NCBI RefSeq assembly: GCF_023091245.1
Contig: NZ_JAHWXN010000002.1
Span: 372,001 to 436,000 of the forward strand
Direction of reading: 5' to 3'
Source of the DNA: Microbacterium croceum
Lineage (GTDB): Bacteria; Actinomycetota; Actinomycetes; Actinomycetales; Microbacteriaceae
Length of the DNA: 64,000 nucleotides
Shown: positions 1 to 8,746 of the stretch, in pieces
How the letters are laid out: each line of letters begins with the position of its first letter
Position numbering within the stretch: the first letter of the stretch is position 1
Program-made: the position numbers and the translations under genes
The notes under the pieces: generated by a model
The model's input: only the letters and a program-made list of their open reading frames with translations
Database searches by the model: none
What the model was told of the DNA's origin: nothing

Positions 1-24
1 GACGAGCTTCTTGCCTTCAGCCAA
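1..24 (-). CDS. topA: DNA topoisomerase I, N-terminal start only (partial)
   Basis: The first eight codons are visible and read MAEGKKLV from a TTG start; the gene then leaves the window. This matches the usual actinobacterial topoisomerase I beginning (a short tail leading into KKLVIVESP). An AAAGGA ribosome binding site lies 7 bases upstream on the minus strand. TopA relaxes negatively supercoiled DNA. The gene runs co-directionally downstream of the Tad operon, a common actinobacterial neighbourhood. Identification rests on eight residues plus context. Confidence 0.6.
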
Positions 25-122
25 GGGTGCGTCCTTTCTTCGAAGCACACCATACACACCACTGTGCGGGTTGTTCACAGTCAGCGCCTGCTTGTTCGCG
101 GGATCGGTGCTTCGCGCCGCCG

Positions 123-452
123 TCAGTTCCCCTCGGGTGGCCCAGCGCGGGCTCGGGACACGGCAGCGAGTCCAGCGTACGCCGCCTGCACCTCCACGGT
201 CGCCACGAAGCCTGTGATCGCACACCGCGTCACCGTCGCACCGGCCGCCGAAGCGACGCGCGCCGCGACCGCGCACGGCTCTTCTGCAACCGGCACCGCG
301 CCGCTGGCCGCGTCTGCAGCGGCGAGCGCCGCGGCGTCGGCCGCACCGGCTGCACGTTGCGCGGTGACCGCGGCTCCCCCGACGACGGCGAGGCCGAGGG
401 TGAGAGCCGCGACCGCCCCGAGCAGACCCGCGGCGACGGCAGACCCCGCCAT
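123..452 (-). CDS. TadG/Rv3654c-like Flp pilus-associated protein
   Basis: A 109-residue protein with one N-terminal hydrophobic segment (about residues 5-30, Ala/Val/Gly rich) followed by an Ala-rich helix. It resembles the helicase/secretion-neighbourhood TadE-like proteins (Rv3654c type) encoded last in actinobacterial tad operons. It probably acts as a minor pseudopilin anchored in the membrane. Its ATG overlaps the stop codon of the preceding TadE-like gene, so the two are translationally coupled. Family assignment is by size, topology and operon position; no catalytic motif is expected. Confidence 0.7.
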   Translation of the reverse strand: MAGSAVAAGLLGAVAALTLGLAVVGGAAVTAQRAAGAADAAALAAADAASGAVPVAEEPCAVAARVASAAGATVTRCAITGFVATVEVQAAYAGLAAVSRARAGPPEGN

Positions 453-826
453 CAGCCACCCCCGTCGAGCGCGCAGCTCCTGGCCATCAGCGGCAGCCGG
501 ATCACCCCTCCGATCTCGGCATCGGCGCTCGTCGTGGCACAGACCAGCTCGTCACCTCGCGACGACGACAGCCCTGCGCCCGGCACCGCGCCGCTGACGA
601 TCCGCGCTGCTGCGTCGTCACTCTCACCGCGGCCGAGCATCCGCGCGGCATCGGCCGCCGCATCCTGTAACGCCACCTGCCGTGCCGCCGCCCCGAGAGC
701 TCCGGCACCGAGAGCGAGGGTGAGCACGACGACGGGAAGGGCGACGGCAAGCTCGGCAGCCACGGAACCGCGCTCCGCCTCGTGCCGCAGTGCCGTGGTG
801 GGCCGTTCGCGCCGCGCGCGTTTCAT
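452..826 (-). CDS. TadE-like pseudopilin
   Basis: About 124 residues from the ATG at 826 (MKRARRERP). A short basic N-terminus leads to ERGSVAAELAVALPVVVLTL, the Glu-containing TadE-type start of a single membrane helix, followed by a small extracytoplasmic domain with two cysteines. TadE proteins are minor pseudopilins of Flp/Tad pili. An open frame continues upstream, but it crosses the DUF4244 gene in another frame and is not plausible coding sequence. The gene sits 8 bases after the DUF4244 gene. Confidence 0.75.
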   Translation of the reverse strand: MKRARRERPTTALRHEAERGSVAAELAVALPVVVLTLALGAGALGAAARQVALQDAAADAARMLGRGESDDAAARIVSGAVPGAGLSSSRGDELVCATTSADAEIGGVIRLPLMARSCALDGGG

Positions 827-834
827 CGGGCAGG

Positions 835-1032
835 TCACGATACGGTGAGGGCCCGGCGAACGAGATCGGTGAGGATCCCCCGCACCTCGTCCGAACGCAT
901 GATGACCACCAGCAAGCCGGCGAAGGCCACGGCGGCCATCGTCGTGATGGCGTACTCTGCGGTCGCCGCACCGCTGTCGTCTGCGAACAGCGCAGCAGCA
1001 CGTCGCCGGTCCAATCTCGGAAGAGCGATCAT
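835..1032 (-). CDS. DUF4244 Flp pilin-like small protein
   Basis: A 65-residue protein of the DUF4244 type, the presumed major pilin of actinobacterial Tad loci (Rv3656c-like). The cytoplasmic N-terminus is followed by GAATAEYAITTMAAVAFAGL, the Flp-like prepilin segment with the conserved Glu-Tyr pair of type IVb pilins. A prepilin peptidase would cleave before the hydrophobic helix; none is encoded in this window. Part of the compact minus-strand tad operon. Confidence 0.82.
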   Translation of the reverse strand: MIALPRLDRRRAAALFADDSGAATAEYAITTMAAVAFAGLLVVIMRSDEVRGILTDLVRRALTVS

Positions 1033-1077
1033 GGTGTTCCTTCTTTCTCTGAGGATGCGTGCGCATCGGGTGATGGT

Positions 1078-1989
1078 TCACAAGGGAAGCGGTGTCGAGC
1101 CGAGGACGCTGAGCAGCAACGGGGCGACGCCGAGCAGGAGGAAGGCAGGCAGAGTGCACACGCCGAGGGGAAGAAGCAGTCGCGTCGACAGGCGCGCGGC
1201 ACGCAGCCGGCCCTGCACCCGTGACGCATGGCGCTCCTGCGCGGCGGAGGCGCGGAGCAGTTCTGCAGCCGGGACGCCGGCGGCGCGAGAGAGATCGAGG
1301 ACCGAGCGAATCCGGCGCTCAGGATCATCCCCGGAGACGGGGCTCGCCGCGACCAGGTGCAGGGCGCGGTCGATCGAGGCACCGCCGGAGACCGCGATGG
1401 CCACGAGCTCGGCCCGCATCCCCGGAGTTCCCGGGCGCGGGCGGGCGCGTCTGAGCAGTCGACGGGTCCACAGCCGCGCGACGCCGACCAGACAGAGACC
1501 GAGGAGCACGCTCGCCGCCGCCAGCGGATTGCGCACGATGACACCGACCGTATCGAACCCGAGCGCGAATCCCAGCAGGAGACCGGCGAGGGGCATCCAC
1601 AGCAGCAGTCTCGCCGTCCCCGCGGGTTCGGCGAGGGCGATGCGCACGTCATCAGCGGCGGAGGCCGCATCCCGCAGGGTCTCGGCGATCATGCGCAGCA
1701 CCTCGGCAAGCGGCGCGCCGACGGTGGTGGCGATCTCCCACGCGGCAGCGAGGTCGACCCACGATCCACCTTCGGCCTCGATCGCCGCGAGCAGCGGCAT
1801 ACCGGCGTCGAGACGCGCGACCACGGCCTGGGCGTGCACGTCGCCGGTGTCGGCGAGGTGCCGCCAGGCGACGAGGGGAACGGCACCAGCCTGCAGGAGG
1901 ACCGCGAGCGTCTGCACCGACGTCGCCGCATCGACAGCCGTCGCGTCGCTCCGCGGCGCCGAGGACGCCCGCCGGATCCTGGTCACCAC
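1078..1989 (-). CDS. Type II secretion F-family membrane protein, TadB/TadC-like in one chain
   Basis: About 303 residues from a GTG at 1989 or 1986 that overlaps the CpaF stop codon. Two T2SSF-like half domains are visible. The first (about residues 15-120, SVQTLAVLLQAGAVP) precedes a membrane pair (LLLWMPLAGLLLGFALGFD and a following helix). The second (GMRAELVAIAVSGGASIDRA) precedes a C-terminal hydrophobic segment. Mycobacteria encode these as two genes (Rv3658c, Rv3657c); here one short gene appears to do both jobs. It would form the inner-membrane platform of the Tad pilus machine. Confidence 0.72.
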   Translation of the reverse strand: MVTRIRRASSAPRSDATAVDAATSVQTLAVLLQAGAVPLVAWRHLADTGDVHAQAVVARLDAGMPLLAAIEAEGGSWVDLAAAWEIATTVGAPLAEVLRMIAETLRDAASAADDVRIALAEPAGTARLLLWMPLAGLLLGFALGFDTVGVIVRNPLAAASVLLGLCLVGVARLWTRRLLRRARPRPGTPGMRAELVAIAVSGGASIDRALHLVAASPVSGDDPERRIRSVLDLSRAAGVPAAELLRASAAQERHASRVQGRLRAARLSTRLLLPLGVCTLPAFLLLGVAPLLLSVLGSTPLPL

Positions 1990-2996
1990 GGCCGCACCTC
2001 CTCGATGTCCAAGCGGTCGCCCCTCAGCTCGAAGACGCCGGCCTGGGCGATCCGACGCACACCATCGGGCGCCCGCTCGAGGTGCAGCACGATCGTGAAC
2101 GCGCTGACGACCTGACGCGCGAGCGCGGTGGCATCCATCCCCGCGAGCGCTCCGAGCGCTTCGAGCCGCGCGGGCACGTCGCGAAGACCGCTCGCGTGGA
2201 GCGTTCCCGCTCCCCCGTCGTGCCCGGTGTTGAGAGCGCTCAGGAGCTCTCGCACCTCTTCTCCTCTGCATTCGCCCACGACCAGCCGATCCGGGCGCAT
2301 CCTCAGCGACTCCCGCACGAGCCGGGCGAGGCTGATCTCCCCCGCACCCTCGAGATTCGCCTGTCGCGCCTCGAGCGCCACATGATGCGGATGTCGCGGA
2401 CGGAGCTCGGCGACGTCCTCGATCGTCACGATGCGTTCGCCGGGTGGCGCTTCCGAGAGCAGGGCGGAGAGCAGCGTCGTCTTGCCCGTGCCCGTCCCAC
2501 CCGTGATGAGGATGTTCGCTCTGCTCTCGACGAGCCCCCGCAGCCAGCGCTGCTGACGTTCATCGACTGCTCCCCTGGCGGCGAGCGCATCGAGGTCGGC
2601 GGCGTGCACGCGCGGGACCCGAATCGACAACGCCGTGCCCGCTGTGGCGATAGGCGCCAGCACCGCGTGCACCCGGATGCCGGAGGCGAGGCGCACGTCG
2701 ACGCAGGCAGCCTGATCGTCAAGGTGCCTTCCGCCGAGCCCGACGAGGGCCACGGCGAGATCACGCACCTCGCGTTCCGAGGCGCTCCAACCGACGACGG
2801 GCTCAGCGCCCCTGCCTCTATCGACGAACAGACCGCGGGCTCCGTTGACGAAGATGTCGGTGACCGCCTCGTCGGCACAGTACGGGGCGAGCGGCCCGAA
2901 CTCCTCGTCCACTCGCGATGCAGATGCGCACCCGCGCGGATCTGCATCGAATTCGGCGCCCCCGTGTCGGGGCTGGATGACGAAGGAATCGGCCAT
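1983..2996 (-). CDS. TadA/CpaF-family pilus assembly ATPase
   Basis: 337-residue secretion ATPase that powers Tad/Flp pilus assembly at the inner membrane. The N-terminal domain (VTDIFVNGARGLFVDRG) is typical of CpaF. Walker A is GGTGTGKTT near residue 166, followed by the Asp box (IVTIEDVAELRP) and Walker B-like RLVVGECRG, with His-containing NTGHDGGAGTLHA. It is the first gene of the operon; the usual upstream TadZ/Ssd-like gene is missing and a divergent acs gene is there instead. Confidence 0.88.
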   Translation of the reverse strand: MADSFVIQPRHGGAEFDADPRGCASASRVDEEFGPLAPYCADEAVTDIFVNGARGLFVDRGRGAEPVVGWSASEREVRDLAVALVGLGGRHLDDQAACVDVRLASGIRVHAVLAPIATAGTALSIRVPRVHAADLDALAARGAVDERQQRWLRGLVESRANILITGGTGTGKTTLLSALLSEAPPGERIVTIEDVAELRPRHPHHVALEARQANLEGAGEISLARLVRESLRMRPDRLVVGECRGEEVRELLSALNTGHDGGAGTLHASGLRDVPARLEALGALAGMDATALARQVVSAFTIVLHLERAPDGVRRIAQAGVFELRGDRLDIEEVRPW

Positions 2997-3377
2997 GCCC
3001 CGACGCTAGGAGCCGGGACCTACGCGGCGACGCCGAGATCGCAGGCCCTGTGCACAACTCCTCCCTCCGACCTCCGGTGCAGAAGGGGCATCCCCTCATG
3101 CCCCGGGAGGTGGCATGCGGCGGAGACGGAGAAGGGCGGCACCTCACGGGGGGAATGAGATGCCGCCCACGGCGTTCCACGATCGGGGGAATCGGGGCAC
3201 ACCAAGGCCGGAATGAGTATTCGGCTGTCGTCGAGTGTACGCAAGGCGACCGTCCTGACAAAACCCGCGGCACTACCTACTTTCGGCAGTATGCGATGTC
3301 GGAGGGCCGGACTAGATTCGCCCTGACTTGATCGTGCCCCCTCACGACCATGCCCTGACGCAAAGGAGCGCCTGCTG
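2997..3377. other. Divergent intergenic region between tad operon and acs
   Basis: 381 bases with no convincing gene; it must hold the promoters of both flanking transcripts. A GC-rich hairpin lies at 3134-3168 (GGGCGGCA pairs with TGCCGCCC and continues for 4 bp after one mismatch), without a T tract. A TAGATT hexamer at 3313-3318 is a candidate -10 element for acs, but no good -35 is seen. A clear AAAGGAG ribosome binding site precedes the acs ATG. Confidence 0.5.
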
Positions 3378-5345
3378 ATGAGCAGCCAGATCGACCATCT
3401 TCTCGACGAGACGCGCAAGTTCCCGCCGTCCGAGGACTTCGTGGCCCAGTCCATCTCCTCACCGGAGCTGTACGAACGTGCCGCCGCCGACCGTGAAGCC
3501 TTCTGGGGGGAGCAGTCGCGCGAGCTGCTGCACTGGCACAAGCCGTTCACGCGGGTTCTGGACTGGTCGGCCCCGCCTTTCGCGAAGTGGTTCGACGACG
3601 GCGAGCTCAACGTCGCCTACAACTGCCTCGATCGCCACGTGGAGGCCGGCAACGGCGACCGCGTGGCCCTGCACTGGGAGGGCGAACCCGGCGATTCGCG
3701 CACGATCACATACGCCGAGCTGACCGACGAGGTCAAGCGCGTCGCAAATGTGCTCACCGACCTCGGCATCGGCCACGGCGATCGCGTCGCGATCTACCTG
3801 CCGATGATCCCCGAGGCCATCGCATCGATGCTCGCGGTGGCCCGTCTCGGCGCCATCCACTCGGTCGTGTTCGGAGGGTTCAGCGCCGACAGCCTGCGAG
3901 CCCGCATCGATGACGCCGGCGCCAAGGTCGTCATCACGGCCGACGGCGGCTATCGCAAGGGTCGCGTCTCGGCGCTCAAGCCCGCCGTCGACCAGGCGCT
4001 CGGCGATCGCGGCGACGGCGAGCAGCAGACCGTCGAGCACGTGCTGGTCGTGCGGCGCGGCGGCAACGAGGTCGATTGGGTGGAGGGTCGCGACGTGTGG
4101 TGGCACGACGCCGTTCCCGCCGCGTCCGCCGAGCACGTGGCCGAGGCGTTCCCGTCCGAGAACCCGCTGTACATCCTCTACACATCGGGCACGACAGGAA
4201 AGCCGAAGGGCATCCTGCACACGTCCGGCGGGTACCTCACCCAGGCCGCGTACTCGCACAAATATGTGTTCGATCTGCACCCCGAGACCGACGTCTTCTG
4301 GTGCACTGCCGACATCGGCTGGGTGACGGGACACTCCTACGTGGCCTACGGCCCCCTCGCGAACGGCGCCACGCAGGTGCTCTATGAAGGCACGCCGGAT
4401 GCTCCGCACCCCGGTCGCTGGTGGGAGATCATCGAGAAGTACAAGGTCTCTATCTTCTACACCGCGCCGACCGCCATCCGCTCGTTCATGAAGATCGGAC
4501 GCGCGGTGCCGCAGAAGTTCGACCTGTCCTCGTTGCGCCTGCTCGGATCGGTGGGCGAACCGATCAACCCCGAGGCGTGGATGTGGTACCGCGAGGTGAT
4601 CGGCGGCAACAAGGCCCCGATCGTCGACACCTGGTGGCAGACAGAGACCGGCGCCATCATGGTCTCCGCCCTCCCCGGCGTGACCTCGACCAAGCCCGGC
4701 TCCGCGCAGGTCCCCCTGCCCGGCATCTCGATCGACGTCGTCGACGAGCAGGGTGCCGAGGTGGGCAACGGCAATGGCGGACTCCTCGTGATCACCGAGC
4801 CATGGCCGAGCATGCTCCGCGGCATCTGGGGCGACCCCGAGCGCTACAAGGAGACGTACTGGGAGAAGTTCGAGGACCAGGGATATTACTTCGCCGGCGA
4901 CGGGGCGCGCCTCGATGACGATGGCGACCTCTGGCTGCTCGGACGGGTGGACGACGTCATGAACGTCTCGGGTCACCGCCTGTCGACTGCCGAGATCGAG
5001 TCCTCGCTGGTCGCGCACGAGGCCACGGCCGAGGCGGCCGTGGTCGGTGCGGCCGATGAGACCACCGGCCAGGCGGTCGTCGCTTTCGTGATCATCAAGG
5101 AGAGCTACCTCGCCGCGCACGATCCTGCGGGCCTCGCCCAGCTGCTCCGACTCTGGGTCGGCGAGCAGATCGGAGCCATCGCTCGTCCGCGCGACGTCTA
5201 CATCGTCGGCGAGCTGCCCAAGACCCGGTCGGGAAAGATCATGCGTCGCCTGCTGCGCGATGTGGCCGAAGGCCGTGAGGTCGGCGACACCACCACACTC
5301 GCCGACACGGCGGTGATGAGCATCATCTCGGCTCAGGTGAAGTAG
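3378..5345 (+). CDS. acs: Acetyl-CoA synthetase
   Basis: 655 residues, normal full length for AMP-forming acetyl-CoA synthetase: acetate + ATP + CoA gives acetyl-CoA + AMP + PPi in the cytosol. The adenylate-forming P-loop TSGTTGKPKG lies near residue 270. The YFAGDGARLDDDGD and LGRVDDVMNVSGHRLS motifs are intact. The C-terminal acetylation-controlled lysine motif PKTRSGKIMRR is near residue 620. The start follows an AAAGGAG site. Together with the ackA-pta pair at 26.8-30.1 kb, the genome has both high- and low-affinity acetate routes. Confidence 0.97.
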   Translation: MSSQIDHLLDETRKFPPSEDFVAQSISSPELYERAAADREAFWGEQSRELLHWHKPFTRVLDWSAPPFAKWFDDGELNVAYNCLDRHVEAGNGDRVALHWEGEPGDSRTITYAELTDEVKRVANVLTDLGIGHGDRVAIYLPMIPEAIASMLAVARLGAIHSVVFGGFSADSLRARIDDAGAKVVITADGGYRKGRVSALKPAVDQALGDRGDGEQQTVEHVLVVRRGGNEVDWVEGRDVWWHDAVPAASAEHVAEAFPSENPLYILYTSGTTGKPKGILHTSGGYLTQAAYSHKYVFDLHPETDVFWCTADIGWVTGHSYVAYGPLANGATQVLYEGTPDAPHPGRWWEIIEKYKVSIFYTAPTAIRSFMKIGRAVPQKFDLSSLRLLGSVGEPINPEAWMWYREVIGGNKAPIVDTWWQTETGAIMVSALPGVTSTKPGSAQVPLPGISIDVVDEQGAEVGNGNGGLLVITEPWPSMLRGIWGDPERYKETYWEKFEDQGYYFAGDGARLDDDGDLWLLGRVDDVMNVSGHRLSTAEIESSLVAHEATAEAAVVGAADETTGQAVVAFVIIKESYLAAHDPAGLAQLLRLWVGEQIGAIARPRDVYIVGELPKTRSGKIMRRLLRDVAEGREVGDTTTLADTAVMSIISAQVK

Positions 5346-5350
5346 ACCTC

Positions 5351-5396
5351 AACGGCGAACGGCCTCTTCCGCATCTGGAAGAGGCCGTTCGCCGTT
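5351..5396. terminator. Bidirectional intrinsic terminator between acs and ridA
   Basis: A perfect 20-bp inverted repeat, arms 5351-5370 and 5377-5396, with a 6-base loop (GCATCT). It sits between the convergent ends of acs (+) and the RidA gene (-), so it can serve both. Confidence 0.85.
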
Positions 5397-5410
5397 CGAC
5401 GATGATGCCG

Positions 5411-5869
5411 TCAGACGAGGATGAAGACGACGTCGACCTCGACCGGGCTGTCCAGCGGGAGAACCGCGACGCCGACCGCCGCCCGTGCGTGGCGCCCGGA
5501 ATCACCGAAGATCTCTCCGAGCACTTCGCTGGCGCCGTTGATGACACCCGGCTGCCCCGAGAACTCCGGGGCAGAAGCCACGAACCCTCCGAGGCGCAGC
5601 ACGCCGGCGATGCGGTCGACCCCGCCGGCCACATCGGCTGCTGCCGCGAGCGCATTCAGCGCACACGTGCGGGCGTATTCCTTCGCATCCTCGGCGGAGA
5701 CGGCCGCACCGACCTTGCCGGTCGCGGGCAGGGCACCATCGGTGAAGGGCAGCTGCCCGGAGGTGTAGACCAGCCCACTGTGGCTGACCGCGGGCACGTA
5801 GGCCGCGACGGGCGCGGCGACGGCGGGGAGCTCGATGCCGAGCTCTGCGAGACGAGCGCTGACGGTCAT
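5411..5869 (-). CDS. RidA family (YjgF/YER057c/UK114) protein
   Basis: 152 residues from ATG at 5869 (MTVSARLAELG). RidA-like proteins hydrolyse reactive enamine/imine intermediates released by PLP enzymes. The fold signature VSHSGLVYTSGQLPF is present near residue 28, as are the later AAADVAGGVDRI and GVAVLPLDSPVEVDVVFI segments. The longer variant with the N-terminal extension belongs to the YjgF-like LPS/TdcF side groups, so exact substrate is unclear. Its ATG overlaps the stop of the upstream DUF4177 gene by 4 bases. Confidence 0.88.
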   Translation of the reverse strand: MTVSARLAELGIELPAVAAPVAAYVPAVSHSGLVYTSGQLPFTDGALPATGKVGAAVSAEDAKEYARTCALNALAAAADVAGGVDRIAGVLRLGGFVASAPEFSGQPGVINGASEVLGEIFGDSGRHARAAVGVAVLPLDSPVEVDVVFILV

Positions 5870-6090
5870 GCTGCGCCGCCTTCGAACTGACGAGCTGCTT
5901 CGGCCGCGGCGGCGAGGCCCGAGCTGTTCGAGCCGTCCTGAGTCACCGGGCGCTTGAAGTAGGCGACGAGGCCACCCTCGGGGCCCTGGACGACCTGCAC
6001 GAGCTCCCAGCCCTGCTTGCCCCAGTTGTTGAGGATGGCCGCCGTGTTGTGGATCAGCAGCGGCGTGGTGACGTACTCCCACGTGGTCAT
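5866..6090 (-). CDS. DUF4177 domain small protein
   Basis: 74 residues from ATG at 6090 (MTTWEYVTTPLL). The Trp-Glu-Tyr opening and the NNWGKQGWELVQV segment are typical of DUF4177, a small domain of unknown function. A Ser/Ala/Glu-rich tail follows. It shares an ATGA overlap with the downstream RidA gene, so the pair is co-translated; this same pairing is common in Microbacteriaceae. The upstream in-frame ATG at 6120 is less likely because it falls in the divergent promoter region. Confidence 0.8.
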   Translation of the reverse strand: MTTWEYVTTPLLIHNTAAILNNWGKQGWELVQVVQGPEGGLVAYFKRPVTQDGSNSSGLAAAAEAARQFEGGAA

Positions 6091-6178
6091 GGCACTCCTA
6101 TCGATTCGGCGCCACCGCACCGAATCGGGCGTGCGCTCGTCAAAGCCGGTATTCAGGGAACTCCCCTACGATCAGCGT

Positions 6179-8746
6179 ATGCCTCAAAAGAATCGCACGG
6201 TGAACGGCGTGCTCGGCGGCCTCCTCGGGGTCGTCGGTCTCAGCGCCGTCGCCGGACTCCTCGTCGCAGCCAGCGTCACCCCTGTCCTCGCGATGACGGG
6301 CGTAGCCGGGACCCAGGCCCTCACGCTGTTCGACAAGCTTCCCGAGAAGCTGAACCCCGTCACGCCGATGGAGCAGTCGACGATCTACGCGACCGACCCC
6401 GATGGCAAGGACATCGTGCTCGCGTCGTTCTACGAGCAGAACCGCATCCCGGTGACGTACGAGCACATCGCCCCGGTGCTGTACGACGCGATCCTCTCCA
6501 GTGAGGACAAGAACTTCTACAGCCACGGTGGCGTCAACCTCGGCGCCACGATCAGCGCCGTGATCGACAACCTCAAGGGCACGTCGTCTCGCGGCGCCTC
6601 GACGATCAGCCAGCAGTTCGTCAAGAACGTGCTGATCCAAGAGTGCGAGCAGGAGGTCGACACGGCCTCGGAGACCTACGCCGAAGAGCTCCAGGCCTGC
6701 TGGGAGAACGCGACCCAGGCGAAGGGCACCGACGGCATCGAGCGCAAGCTGCAGGAGATGCGCTACGCGATCCAGATCGAGAAGGACTACTCGAAGAACG
6801 ACATCCTTCTCGGCTACCTCAACATCGCCAACTTCGGCGGCACGGTCTACGGCATCGAGGCCGCATCGCGCTACTACTTCTCCACGTCGTCATCGAAGTT
6901 GACCGTCGCGCAGGCCGCGACGTTGGCCGGCATCGTGCAGAACCCGAACACCTACCGCATCGACAAGCCGGGCGGCACGTACACGACCAAGGACGGCGTG
7001 GCTCACAACGGCGTCGACGACGGGTACAAGGACACGAAGGACCGCCGTCACTACGTACTGGGACGCATGCTCGCCAACGGCAAGATCACGCAGGCGCAAT
7101 ACGACGAAGCCGATGCCTCGGAGATCGTGCCGGCCATCAAGGAGCCGACCCAGGGCTGCGCCGCCGCGAAGGTCAACGCCTACTTCTGCCAGTACGTGAA
7201 GTCCATCATCGAGAACGACAAGGCATTCGGTGCCGAGAAGTCGGACCGCACGGAGCTCCTCCGTCGCGGTGGCCTGAAGATCTACACGAGCCTCGACTAT
7301 CGCATCCAGAACGCGGCGGTCACCGTGATGAAGGACACCGTCCCCGCGAACTTCGACAACCAGGCCTTCGGTGCTGCCGGTGTCTCGATCGAGGTGGGTA
7401 CGGGACGCATCCTGTCCATGACGCAGAACACGCAATTCTCTGAGACGCCGAGCGACGACATGGGAAAGACCTCCCTCGTGTTCGCCGGTGACCAGGTGCA
7501 CGGCGACTCGGGCGGTTTCCCCGTGGGATCCACCTACAAGTTGTTCACCCTGATCGATTGGCTCGAGAAGGGCCATTCGGTCAATGAGGTGCTCAACGGC
7601 CGCGTGCAGACGAACATGAAGTTCACCTCGGAGGCCTGCGAAGGCGGCGGCACGCTCGTGGCCAACACCAAGGAGATCGGGAACTTCGGCGGCAGCCAGG
7701 GCTACACGAGCTCGGTCATGAACTTCACGGCGCAGTCGCTCAACAGCGGCTATTTCGCCATGGCGTCGAAGCTCGACATCTGCGACATCAACACGGTCGC
7801 CGACCGCATGGGCGTCACGCTCGCCGACGGCACGAAGGCCAACAAGGACAACCAGGCATACGACATCCTGGGTTCGAAGAACATCTCACCACTCGCCATG
7901 GCGAACGCCTACGCGACCGTCGCCAGCGGGGGCAAGTACTGCACGCCGCGCGCGATCGATCGCGTCGTCGGCCCCGACGGCGAAGAGCGCGAACTGCCCG
8001 CAGCCTCCTGCACCGAAGGGGTCATCTCTCCCGAGGTCGCAGCAACGGCGGCATACGCACTCCAGGGCGTCATGAACGGCGGAACCGGACAGAGGGCGAA
8101 CCCCTACGACGGCACGCCGCTGATCGGTAAGACCGGTACGCACAATCGTTCTCAGACGATGATGATCGAGTCGAGCACGAAGGTCGCCACTGCCGTCTGG
8201 GCCGGACGTTGGGACGGCCGGGAGACCAACATCTTCAACGTGTGGGGAGGCACCGCGCTTCTGAACGAGATGCGATACCCGCTCGCCCGCGTCACCCAGG
8301 CCGCGGCCAACGCCGCATACCCCGGCGACGCCTTCCCTCGCCCGGACAACAACCTGACCCGTCGCGTGCTCACCAACGTTCCGAACGTGGTGGGCAAGAC
8401 GATCGACGAAGCGACGGCGGAGCTGCAGGCCGCAGGATTCTCCGTCTCGGTCGGAGATCCGGTCGACAGCGACAAGGCGACGAACATCGTCGTGGAGCAG
8501 GATCCGTCCGGCCAGACCGCAGGCGGAAGCACCGTGACGATCTCGCCCAGCAACGGTCAAGGCGGGACAGTCCCCGATGTGACGGGGCAGAACGCGACAG
8601 CCGCCGGGGCCGCGCTCGTGGGCGCAGGGTTCAGTTCCGTCGATTTCGCGGCCTCGTGCAGCGCGCCTGGCGCCAAGGTGACGAGCACCAGCCCCGCGGC
8701 GAACTCGGCGGCGAACAAGTCCACCAAGATCTCGGTGTCGTGCTGA
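6179..8746 (+). CDS. Class A penicillin-binding protein (transglycosylase/transpeptidase) with PASTA domains
   Basis: 855 residues from ATG at 6179 (MPQKNRTVNG). An N-terminal membrane anchor is followed by a GT51 transglycosylase domain with catalytic EDKNFYSHGG, then a penicillin-binding transpeptidase domain with GSTYK (nucleophile Ser about residue 451), SLNSG and KTGTH. Two PASTA repeats close the protein (VPNVVGKTIDEATAELQAAG and VPDVTGQNATAAGAALVGAG). It polymerises and cross-links peptidoglycan outside the membrane. The longer open frame back to 6017 is antisense to the DUF4177 gene and rejected. Confidence 0.95.
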   Translation: MPQKNRTVNGVLGGLLGVVGLSAVAGLLVAASVTPVLAMTGVAGTQALTLFDKLPEKLNPVTPMEQSTIYATDPDGKDIVLASFYEQNRIPVTYEHIAPVLYDAILSSEDKNFYSHGGVNLGATISAVIDNLKGTSSRGASTISQQFVKNVLIQECEQEVDTASETYAEELQACWENATQAKGTDGIERKLQEMRYAIQIEKDYSKNDILLGYLNIANFGGTVYGIEAASRYYFSTSSSKLTVAQAATLAGIVQNPNTYRIDKPGGTYTTKDGVAHNGVDDGYKDTKDRRHYVLGRMLANGKITQAQYDEADASEIVPAIKEPTQGCAAAKVNAYFCQYVKSIIENDKAFGAEKSDRTELLRRGGLKIYTSLDYRIQNAAVTVMKDTVPANFDNQAFGAAGVSIEVGTGRILSMTQNTQFSETPSDDMGKTSLVFAGDQVHGDSGGFPVGSTYKLFTLIDWLEKGHSVNEVLNGRVQTNMKFTSEACEGGGTLVANTKEIGNFGGSQGYTSSVMNFTAQSLNSGYFAMASKLDICDINTVADRMGVTLADGTKANKDNQAYDILGSKNISPLAMANAYATVASGGKYCTPRAIDRVVGPDGEERELPAASCTEGVISPEVAATAAYALQGVMNGGTGQRANPYDGTPLIGKTGTHNRSQTMMIESSTKVATAVWAGRWDGRETNIFNVWGGTALLNEMRYPLARVTQAAANAAYPGDAFPRPDNNLTRRVLTNVPNVVGKTIDEATAELQAAGFSVSVGDPVDSDKATNIVVEQDPSGQTAGGSTVTISPSNGQGGTVPDVTGQNATAAGAALVGAGFSSVDFAASCSAPGAKVTSTSPAANSAANKSTKISVSC

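Noticed and set aside
2997..3377. Riboswitch upstream of acs
   Set aside because: The only clear structure is a simple GC-rich hairpin; no recognised aptamer pattern.
3459..5120. Long minus-strand open frame (553 codons) inside acs
   Set aside because: Antisense to a complete acs with all family motifs; Arg/His/Asp-rich composition typical of a shadow frame in GC-rich DNA.
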